Below, in pieces: positions 8,889 through 14,715 of a DNA stretch of 17,479 nt. Location: assembly GCA_045222795.1 (NCBI GenBank), contig JBGUZF010000145.1, positions 1 to 17,479 of the forward strand. The letters run 5' to 3'. A model generated the notes under the pieces. The model ran no database searches and was not told the origin of the DNA. It saw nothing but the letters and a program-made list of their open reading frames with translations. Position numbers and translations under genes: made by a program. This stretch comes from Colimorpha sp045222795 (lineage in GTDB: Bacteria; Bacteroidota; Bacteroidia; Bacteroidales; P3). The stretch's first letter is position 1; each line of letters opens with the position of its first letter.

Positions 8889-9782
8889 ATGAGACAATAT
8901 CTTGACCTTTTGCAATATGTGCTCGACCATGGTACAGAGCGCTTGGACCGTACCGGCACCGGCACTGTCGGTGTGTTCGGCTACCAGATGCGCTTCAATC
9001 TGGCCGAGGGCTTTCCGTGCCTGACCACCAAGAAGCTGCACCTGCGCTCTATTATCCATGAGTTGCTGTGGTTCCTGCGTGGCGACACCAATATCAAATA
9101 CCTTAAGGACAACGGTGTGAGCATCTGGGACGAGTGGGCCGACGAGAACGGCGACCTGGGTCCCGTCTACGGCTCGCAGTGGCGTTCGTGGCCTGACGGC
9201 CATGGCGGCACCATCGACCAGATTGCCAATGTAGTGCGCGAGATTAAGGAGAACCCCTACAGCCGCCGCCTGATGGTGACGGCGTGGAATCCCGCCGAGA
9301 TACAGGACATGGCCCTGCCGCCCTGCCACTGCCTCTTTCAGTTCTATGTGGAGCCGGCAAAGCCGGCAGTGGATAGTGGACAGTGTGTAGTGGACAGCAG
9401 TCGGGCACAGATACTACCCACTACCCACTACCCACTACCCACTCAGCCTGCCAAGGGCAGGCTTTCCTGCCAACTATACCAACGCAGCGCCGACATCTTC
9501 CTCGGCGTGCCTTTCAACATTGCCAGCTATGCCCTGCTGACCATGATGATGGCGCAGGTGTGCGGCCTTGAGGCGGGCGACTTCGTCCACACCTTCGGCG
9601 ACGCACATATCTACAAGAACCACCTCGACCAGGTGCACCTGCAGCTCTCGCGCGAGCCGCTGCCGCTGCCCACCATGCGTATCAACCCCGAGGTTAAGGA
9701 TATCTTCGGCTTCTGCTACGACGACTTCAAACTCGAGAACTACAACCCGCATCCGCACATAAAAGGGGAGGTGAGCGTATGA
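8889..9782 (+). CDS. thyA: Thymidylate synthase with a repeat-derived insertion
   Basis: It makes dTMP from dUMP with methylene-tetrahydrofolate in the cytoplasm. The 297-residue protein aligns by eye with E. coli ThyA (264 residues). The catalytic Cys falls at C146 in P-P-C-H-C, the same number as in E. coli. The dUMP-binding Arg is at R199 in Y-Q-R-S, and F-N-I-A-S-Y and H-L-Q-L-S-R-E-P are intact. The extra 33 residues sit between V154 and L192, in the turn that is A-D-G-K in E. coli. They are encoded by an inverted pair of heptamer arrays and a GC hairpin. All catalytic motifs are present and the frame is open, so the enzyme is probably active. Its TGA overlaps the ATG of manC (ATGA at 9779-9782). 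Confidence 0.97.
   Translation: MRQYLDLLQYVLDHGTERLDRTGTGTVGVFGYQMRFNLAEGFPCLTTKKLHLRSIIHELLWFLRGDTNIKYLKDNGVSIWDEWADENGDLGPVYGSQWRSWPDGHGGTIDQIANVVREIKENPYSRRLMVTAWNPAEIQDMALPPCHCLFQFYVEPAKPAVDSGQCVVDSSRAQILPTTHYPLPTQPAKGRLSCQLYQRSADIFLGVPFNIASYALLTMMMAQVCGLEAGDFVHTFGDAHIYKNHLDQVHLQLSREPLPLPTMRINPEVKDIFGFCYDDFKLENYNPHPHIKGEVSV
9353..9462 (+). repeat. Compound palindromic insertion element in thyA
   Basis: The parts in order are: GCCGGC-AAA-GCCGGC (9353-9367); four AGTGGAT-type heptamers (9368-9395); a 17-bp spacer; four identical ACTACCC heptamers (9413-9440) plus ACT; then GCCTGCC-AAG-GGCAGGC (9446-9462). The two arrays are inverted relative to each other, and 9368-9391 can pair with 9420-9443 at 20 of 24 positions. 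The piece adds 33 codons relative to E. coli ThyA and stays in frame. Confidence 0.85.
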
Positions 9783-10873
9783 CCCTGAACAAGCATACAT
9801 GGTGCGTCGTCATGGCCGGCGGCATAGGCAGCCGCTTCTGGCCCATCAGTCGCACCGACAACCCCAAGCAGTTCATCGACGTTGCAGGCGTGGGACGTTC
9901 CATGCTGCAGATGACTTTCGCCCGCTTCGAGAAGATATGCCCGCGGCAGAACATCGTCATCGTTACCGGCGACCAGTATGCCGACCGTGTGCGTGAGCAG
10001 GTCCCGGGGCTGCTGCCCTATCAGGTGCTCAGCGAGCCTCTGCGCCGCAACACCGCCCCCTGCATAGCCTACGCCGCCGCTGTCATCAGCCAGATAGACC
10101 CCGACGCTACAATCATCGTGTCGCCTGCCGACCATGCCATCTTCCGTGAGGAGAAGTTCGTGACCGACATGCAGCAGGCCGTGCAGACCGTCGCCATGCA
10201 CGACTGGATTATCACCCTCGGCGCACAACCCGTGCGGCCGGAGACGAGCTACGGATACATACAGTTCAACGAGAAACCGTCGCTGCCGCGAGCCCTCAAC
10301 CTGCACCCCGTGATTACCTTCACCGAGAAGCCTCCCGTCGAGCTGGCGCGTCAGTTCATCGCCAGCGGCGAGTTCTTCTGGAATGCCGGTATCCTGGTAT
10401 GGCAGCTGCCAGTGCTGCGCGAAGCCTACCGCCAGCATCTGCCTGCCATCGCCGAAGCCTTCTTCAACCTGGGGCTCGGCACTCCATGGGAGGAACTGGA
10501 GCGTGTCTATTCGCAGTGCGAGGCCATCTCGGTCGATAACGGTATCCTGGAAAAGGCCGACAACGTGCATGTCATGTCGGCGAGCTTCGGCTGGAGCGAC
10601 GTCGAGACATGGGAGTCGCTCTACGATACCACCCGTCACGACAAGGACGGCAACGCATTGTTCAGCGAAGGCAACGTCTTCACCTACGACACCCGCAACA
10701 CGCTGGTGGTGACGCCGTCGGGCTTGAACAAGACGATGGTACTCGAAGGTCTCGACGGCTATATCGTCGCCGCCAACGACGACACCATCATGATCTGCCG
10801 CCGCAAGAACGAGGAGATGATATTCCGCTTCGCCAGCGACGTGGAACTGAAGAAACTGATTGATAACAAATAA
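9779..10873 (+). CDS. manC: Mannose-1-phosphate guanylyltransferase
   Basis: It makes GDP-mannose from mannose-1-phosphate and GTP, feeding glycan, capsule and lipopolysaccharide synthesis. The 364-residue protein shows the nucleotidyltransferase signature G14-G-I-G-S-R-F-W-P-x-S with P29-K-Q-F, then E86-P-L-R-R-N-T-A-P-C, then the S-P-A-D-H, F-T-E-K-P and W-N-A-G-I motifs of the family. It lacks the C-terminal cupin (isomerase) domain of bifunctional ManC/AlgA proteins (about 470 residues), so it is the short, monofunctional form common in Bacteroidetes. It overlaps thyA by 4 bp and is 10 bp upstream of asnS, so it is probably co-transcribed with both. Confidence 0.95.
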   Translation: MTLNKHTWCVVMAGGIGSRFWPISRTDNPKQFIDVAGVGRSMLQMTFARFEKICPRQNIVIVTGDQYADRVREQVPGLLPYQVLSEPLRRNTAPCIAYAAAVISQIDPDATIIVSPADHAIFREEKFVTDMQQAVQTVAMHDWIITLGAQPVRPETSYGYIQFNEKPSLPRALNLHPVITFTEKPPVELARQFIASGEFFWNAGILVWQLPVLREAYRQHLPAIAEAFFNLGLGTPWEELERVYSQCEAISVDNGILEKADNVHVMSASFGWSDVETWESLYDTTRHDKDGNALFSEGNVFTYDTRNTLVVTPSGLNKTMVLEGLDGYIVAANDDTIMICRRKNEEMIFRFASDVELKKLIDNK

Positions 10874-10883
10874 CACAACAATA

Positions 10884-12320
10884 ATGAAACGCTACGAGAT
10901 TAAGCAATTACTGAAAGAAGATGTGAGCGCCCTGATGGGCACCACAATATGTGTAAAAGGCTGGGTGCGCACCAAGCGCGGCAACAAGAATGTCGCCTTC
11001 CTGGCTGTCAACGACGGCTCGATTATCCACAATATCCAGGTCGTCGCTGACCCCGCCAAGTTCGAGGAAGAACTGAAGCGCATCACCACGGGTGCCTGCA
11101 TCGGCGTCGAGGGCAAGCTCGTCGAGAGTCAGGGCTCGGGCCAGACCGTCGAGGTGCAGGCCGAGAGCATCGTCGTCTATGGCGAAGCCGACCCCAACAC
11201 CTACCCCCTCCAGAAGAAGGGCCACAGCATGGAGTTCCTGCGCGAGATAGGCCACCTGCGCCTACGCACCAATACCTTCGGCGCCGTCATGCGCCTGCGC
11301 CACAACATGGCCATGGCCATCCACACCTTCTTCCATGAGCGCGGTTTCTTCTACTTCCACACGCCGCTCATCACCGCCAGCGACTGCGAGGGTGCCGGCG
11401 AGATGTTCCATGTCTCGACCCTCGACCCCGAGAACCCGCCCCGTAAGGAGGATGGCACAATCGACTGGGAGCAGGACTTCTTTGGCAAGTTCACCGCCCT
11501 CACCGTCAGCGGCCAGCTCGAAGGCGAGCTCGGCGCCACTTCGCTGGGCAAGATCTACACCTTCGGCCCCACCTTCCGCGCCGAGAACAGCAACACCCCG
11601 CGCCACCTGGCCGAGTTCTGGATGATTGAACCCGAGATGGCCTTCTACCAGCTCGACGAGCTCACCGCCCTCGAGGAGGAGTTCATCAAATACTGCGTCC
11701 GCTGGGCCCTCGACCACTGCATGGACGACCTCGAGTTCCTCAACAAGATGATCGACAACGGCCTCATCGAGCGCCTGCGCAGCGTCATCGACACCGACTT
11801 CGTGCGCCTGCCCTACACCGAGGGTATCAAGATACTGGAAGAGGCTGTCGCCAAGGGTCACAAGTTCGAGTTCCCCGTCAGCTGGGGCGTCGACCTGGCC
11901 TCCGAGCACGAGCGCTACCTCGTGGAACAGCACTTCAAGAAGCCCGTCATCATGATCGACTACCCGAAGGAGATCAAGGCCTTCTACATGAAGCTCAACG
12001 ACGAGCCGGTCGAGGCCGGCAAGAAGCAGGGCTTCTCGGGCCTCACCGTGCAGGGCACCGACGTGCTCTTCCCGCAGATTGGCGAGATCATCGGCGGCAG
12101 CGTCCGCGAGGAGAACTACGACAAGCTGATGGGCCGCATCACGGAACTGAACATCCCGATGAAAGACATGTGGTGGTACCTCGACACGCGCCGCTATGGC
12201 AGCTGCCCGCACGCCGGCTTCGGCCTCGGCTTCGAGCGCCTCATGCTCTTCGTCACCGGCATGGCCAACATCCGTGACGTCATCCCCTTCCCCCGCACCC
12301 CCAAGACCGCCGAGTTCTAA
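10884..12320 (+). CDS. asnS: Asparaginyl-tRNA synthetase
   Basis: It charges tRNA-Asn with asparagine in the cytoplasm. The 478-residue protein has an N-terminal OB-fold anticodon-binding domain (V-K-G-W-V-R-T-K-R near residues 19-27) and a class II catalytic core. Motif 2 contains F-R-A-E-N-S-N-T-P-R-H-L-A-E-F with I-E-P-E-M; motif 3 is G-F-G-L-G-F-E-R-L. The family G-Q-L-x-x-E block is seen in T-V-S-G-Q-L-E-G-E-L. The inserted acidic loop before D-F-F-G-K is usual for Bacteroidetes enzymes. I chose the ATG at 10884, which gives MKRYEIKQLL. An in-frame ATT at 10860 overlaps manC and adds only low-complexity residues. Confidence 0.97.
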   Translation: MKRYEIKQLLKEDVSALMGTTICVKGWVRTKRGNKNVAFLAVNDGSIIHNIQVVADPAKFEEELKRITTGACIGVEGKLVESQGSGQTVEVQAESIVVYGEADPNTYPLQKKGHSMEFLREIGHLRLRTNTFGAVMRLRHNMAMAIHTFFHERGFFYFHTPLITASDCEGAGEMFHVSTLDPENPPRKEDGTIDWEQDFFGKFTALTVSGQLEGELGATSLGKIYTFGPTFRAENSNTPRHLAEFWMIEPEMAFYQLDELTALEEEFIKYCVRWALDHCMDDLEFLNKMIDNGLIERLRSVIDTDFVRLPYTEGIKILEEAVAKGHKFEFPVSWGVDLASEHERYLVEQHFKKPVIMIDYPKEIKAFYMKLNDEPVEAGKKQGFSGLTVQGTDVLFPQIGEIIGGSVREENYDKLMGRITELNIPMKDMWWYLDTRRYGSCPHAGFGLGFERLMLFVTGMANIRDVIPFPRTPKTAEF

Positions 12321-12332
12321 ACTCCTAAAACC

Positions 12333-12824
12333 ATGACCAAGGACAACGACGGAATCAACCACACCTCCGAAGGCGAACACCAGCAACTGGTGGATGTCAT
12401 GCGGGGCTTTATGGACAATGGGAAACCTAAGCTTGGCATCTTCTGGTACGATATGGCCAACGGCTCATTGTTTGGAGTTGAAAAGATGGACGCTGAGCAG
12501 GCGGTGTTTGTCAATGGCAAGGCCACTATCAGTAAGTTACACAAAACCTACTGGCAAAAACAGCACCACCGCGCCGAAGCCAAAGGTGACACTTCATCCA
12601 TCTTCTATGCCGAGCACAACTACACCATGATTCCCCGCGGCCGCATCTTCCTCGACGAAGAGACAGACCGCTTCTACGTCTGCGTCGGCCATTGGCTCAA
12701 CGACGTTGACCAAGAACATTTCCGTGAGGTGCTGGAGGATGAGTTCAATTTACCCGAAGACTTCGAATTGGTAATGGACTACCATTGGGACCTCGGTCAT
12801 GGATGGTCGGAGGAATTATTATGA
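12333..12824 (+). CDS. Conserved-looking protein of unknown function, 163 residues
   Basis: A soluble protein with no signal peptide or membrane segment. It contains an aromatic N-terminal block (G-I-F-W-Y-D, about 35-40), a middle part with L-F-G-V and D-A-E-Q, a basic stretch (K-L-H-K-T-Y-W-Q-K-Q-H-H-R), a P-R-G-R-I-F motif and a C-terminus D-Y-H-W-D-L-G-H-G-W. The last block resembles small uncharacterised Bacteroidetes proteins I have seen, but I cannot name a family. It starts 12 bp after asnS and its TGA overlaps the ribD ATG (ATGA at 12821-12824), so it is in the same transcription unit. No function is claimed. Confidence 0.8.
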   Translation: MTKDNDGINHTSEGEHQQLVDVMRGFMDNGKPKLGIFWYDMANGSLFGVEKMDAEQAVFVNGKATISKLHKTYWQKQHHRAEAKGDTSSIFYAEHNYTMIPRGRIFLDEETDRFYVCVGHWLNDVDQEHFREVLEDEFNLPEDFELVMDYHWDLGHGWSEELL

Positions 12825-13819
12825 CCACCGACGAGACATATATGCGGCGGTGCCTTCAGCTCGCCGCCAACGGGCTGGGTCGTGTAAGACCCAATCCCTT
12901 GGTAGGTTGTGTCGTCGTCAAGGATGGCCGCATCATCAGCGAAGGTTACCATCAGGAGTACGGTCACAACCACGCCGAGCGCAACGCAATTCTTCGCAAT
13001 GATTCCTCATTCCTCATTCCTCATTCAACATTATACGTTAATTTAGAGCCCTGCTCGCACCACGGTCTCACGCCGCCGTGCGCCGACCTTATCATCGAGA
13101 AGGGTGTCAAGCGGGTGGTCTGCTGCAACGACGACCCCAACCCCTTGGTGTCAGGCAACGGCTTCCGTAAGCTCGAAGAGGCCGGCATCGAGGTGGTGCG
13201 CCACGTGCTGGAGGGAGAGGGTAGGGAACTGAACCGGAGGTTCTTCACCTTCATGGAACAGAAACGTCCTTACGTCATACTGAAATGGGCACAGTCAGAA
13301 GATGGCTATATGGCTCCAAAATCTCAATCAGTACTAAAAGAACAAAAAGAAAGTTGCCTCAACGAGTTCGGCAGGCATACCACTGATTGCAATAAAAAAT
13401 ATTGGTTAAGTTCTCAAAGGCAGAACCGCCTCAACCACCGCTGGCGCACCGAAGAGGCCGCCATACTGGTGGGCAGCGAGACATATTTGCAAGACAAGCC
13501 GTCGCTTACCCCGCGTCATTACCTCGGCCCTGCTCCACAGCCTATTGTTTTGGATAGGAGAAACCGACTCTCTGACGTTCCTTCCCATTGGCTACACTTG
13601 CACACACAAACTGTTGAAGAGACTCTTCAAGCTCTCTACGAAGCCAAGCTGCAGAGCGTCATCGTCGAGGGTGGTCGCAAGGTGCTGGATGCTTTCATCG
13701 AGAGTGGCCTCTACGACGAGGTACGCATCCTCCGCAGCCCTCAGCGTCTCGGCTCCGGCCTCAAGGCATCTGCCATTCCCCACATCTCCTCCAACCGACT
13801 AACCATCGTCGAACCATAA
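12821..13819 (+). CDS. ribD: Bifunctional riboflavin biosynthesis deaminase/reductase
   Basis: RibD carries out two consecutive steps of riboflavin synthesis: deamination of the diaminopyrimidine from GTP, then NADPH-dependent reduction of the ribosyl group. Length is 332 residues. The N-terminal deaminase domain has the zinc ligands H51 (H-A-E), C78 and C87 in P-C-S-H-H-G-L-T-P-P-C. The reductase domain (about 150-332) shows K-W-A-Q-S-x-D-G, W-L-S-S, a D-x-P-x-L-T-x-R block and V-E-G-G. I use the ATG at 12821, which overlaps the upstream stop; an in-frame TTG at 12785 would add 12 non-conserved residues. Two oddities are a heptamer array encoding residues 61-71 beside the zinc site, and about 20 extra AT-rich codons at residues 166-194. 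Confidence 0.95.
   Translation: MTTDETYMRRCLQLAANGLGRVRPNPLVGCVVVKDGRIISEGYHQEYGHNHAERNAILRNDSSFLIPHSTLYVNLEPCSHHGLTPPCADLIIEKGVKRVVCCNDDPNPLVSGNGFRKLEEAGIEVVRHVLEGEGRELNRRFFTFMEQKRPYVILKWAQSEDGYMAPKSQSVLKEQKESCLNEFGRHTTDCNKKYWLSSQRQNRLNHRWRTEEAAILVGSETYLQDKPSLTPRHYLGPAPQPIVLDRRNRLSDVPSHWLHLHTQTVEETLQALYEAKLQSVIVEGGRKVLDAFIESGLYDEVRILRSPQRLGSGLKASAIPHISSNRLTIVEP
13001..13035 (+). repeat. Heptamer array inside ribD (CATTCCT type)
   Basis: Five units read GATTCCT, CATTCCT, CATTCCT, CATTCAA, CATTATA with strict period 7. They encode D-S-S-F-L-I-P-H-S-T-L in the loop between the H-A-E helix and the strand before L-E-P-C. The loop is only about 2 residues longer than in E. coli RibD, so the array largely replaces native sequence. 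Confidence 0.85.
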
Positions 13820-13820
13820 A

Positions 13821-13860
13821 CACTCACGCGTTAACACATTAACGCATTAACACATTCCCA
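13821..13860 (+). repeat. Octamer variant array between ribD and yigZ
   Basis: Five 8-bp units read CACTCACG, CGTTAACA, CATTAACG, CATTAACA, CATTCCCA. They fill the whole 41-bp gap and end directly at the ATG at 13861. The core is again C-A-T-T, with one extra base per unit. It contains TAA in several frames and is outside coding sequence. Confidence 0.8.
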
Positions 13861-14463
13861 ATGTTCGACGACACATATAAAACCATCGCGGCCCCGGCGG
13901 AGGGCCTCTACAAGGAGAAGGGCAGCAAGTTTCTGGCTTTCGCCTATCCCGTGCATACCGTCGAGGAGGTGAAGGCGCACCTGGAGCAGCTGCGCAAGGA
14001 CTACTTCGACGCGCGGCACCACTGCTACGCTTATATCCTCGGTCCCCGCAAGGACGCCTTCCGCGCCAACGACGACGGCGAGCCCAGCGGCACTGGCGGT
14101 CGTCCCATCCATGGCCAGCTCCTCTCGGCCGACCTCACCGACACCCTCATTGTCGTCGTCCGTTATTTCGGCGGCATCCTCCTAGGTGCCAGTGGCTTGG
14201 CTAACGCCTACAAGACCGCCGCGCGCGATGCCATCGACCACGCCACCATCATCGAGAAGACCATCGACTGCCGCTACCGCCTCTCGTTCGCCTACGAAAC
14301 GATGAACGACGTGATGCGTATCCTCAAGGATTACGACCTCAAGCCTGAGAACCAGAGCTATAACCTCGACTGCACGCTCGAGGTCAGCGTACGTCAGTCG
14401 CTCTCGGTCCGCTTCTACGACGACGTGGCCAACCTCCGCACCGTGAGCATCGAAGTGATGTAA
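13861..14463 (+). CDS. YigZ/IMPACT family protein
   Basis: This 200-residue protein has the UPF0029/IMPACT N-terminal domain (about 15-125) and a C-terminal DUF1949 ferredoxin-like domain (about 135-195). The signature block is clear: H-H-C-Y-A-Y, N-D-D-G-E-P-S-G-T-G-G-R-P-I and R-Y-F-G-G-I-L-L-G-A-S-G-L. Its role in bacteria is not established; related eukaryotic IMPACT acts on translational control, and a nucleic-acid-binding role has been suggested for the bacterial family. The length matches E. coli YigZ (about 204). It follows ribD by 41 bp, a gap filled by the octamer array, and no separate promoter is evident. Confidence 0.92.
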   Translation: MFDDTYKTIAAPAEGLYKEKGSKFLAFAYPVHTVEEVKAHLEQLRKDYFDARHHCYAYILGPRKDAFRANDDGEPSGTGGRPIHGQLLSADLTDTLIVVVRYFGGILLGASGLANAYKTAARDAIDHATIIEKTIDCRYRLSFAYETMNDVMRILKDYDLKPENQSYNLDCTLEVSVRQSLSVRFYDDVANLRTVSIEVM

Positions 14464-14560
14464 AATAAGTATGCTTTTTGCATCATACCCGGCATGTTGT
14501 CAATAAGTTATGTATTTTTCGCGATATAACTGACTGATACACAGTGCTGAAGGGGTGCCA

Positions 14561-14615
14561 CCTCCACACCAACTCCACCCCATCTCCACCCCACCTCCAC
14601 CCCATCTCCACCTTC
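14561..14615 (+). repeat. 11-bp C-rich tandem array upstream of pcrA
   Basis: Five units of 11 bp read CCTCCACACCA, ACTCCACCCCA, TCTCCACCCCA, CCTCCACCCCA, TCTCCACCTTC. On the minus strand they give three GGGG runs separated by 7-nt GG-containing loops, a pattern that could form a G-quadruplex. The array lies about 50 bp upstream of the pcrA -33 element. It is distinct from the heptamer family in period and composition. Confidence 0.85.
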
Positions 14616-14663
14616 ATGTGGCGATAAAACGTCGATCGTAGGCATAAGGTTGATAACTTATTT

Positions 14664-14693
14664 TTGCCATATCGGGCGATTTTAGTAATTTTG
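14664..14693 (+). promoter_or_regulatory. Bacteroidetes-type promoter of pcrA/uvrD
   Basis: TTG at 14664-14666, then exactly 19 bp, then TAATTTTG at 14686-14693: an exact match to TTG-N19-TAnnTTTG. Transcription would start near 14700, leaving a leader of only about 15 nt before the ATG at 14716. A second exact TAnnTTTG match (TATTTTTG, 14659-14666) overlaps the -33 box and lacks a partner. Confidence 0.8.
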
Positions 14694-14715
14694 CACGTCG
14701 AATGGAGTAATAGAA

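Noticed and set aside
9446..9470. Rho-independent terminator (GCCTGCC-AAG-GGCAGGC followed by TTT)
   Set aside because: It lies inside the open thyA frame, the T run is only three bases, and thyA motifs continue intact downstream.
9740..12386. Long minus-strand open frames of 378 and 374 codons opposite manC and asnS
   Set aside because: They lie fully antisense to strongly recognised genes, have low-complexity Val/Glu/Asp/His-rich translations, and arise from the high G+C at third codon positions.
14468..14490. Terminator after yigZ (ATGC-TTTTT-GCAT hairpin)
   Set aside because: The stem is only 4-5 bp and AT-rich and no T run follows it.
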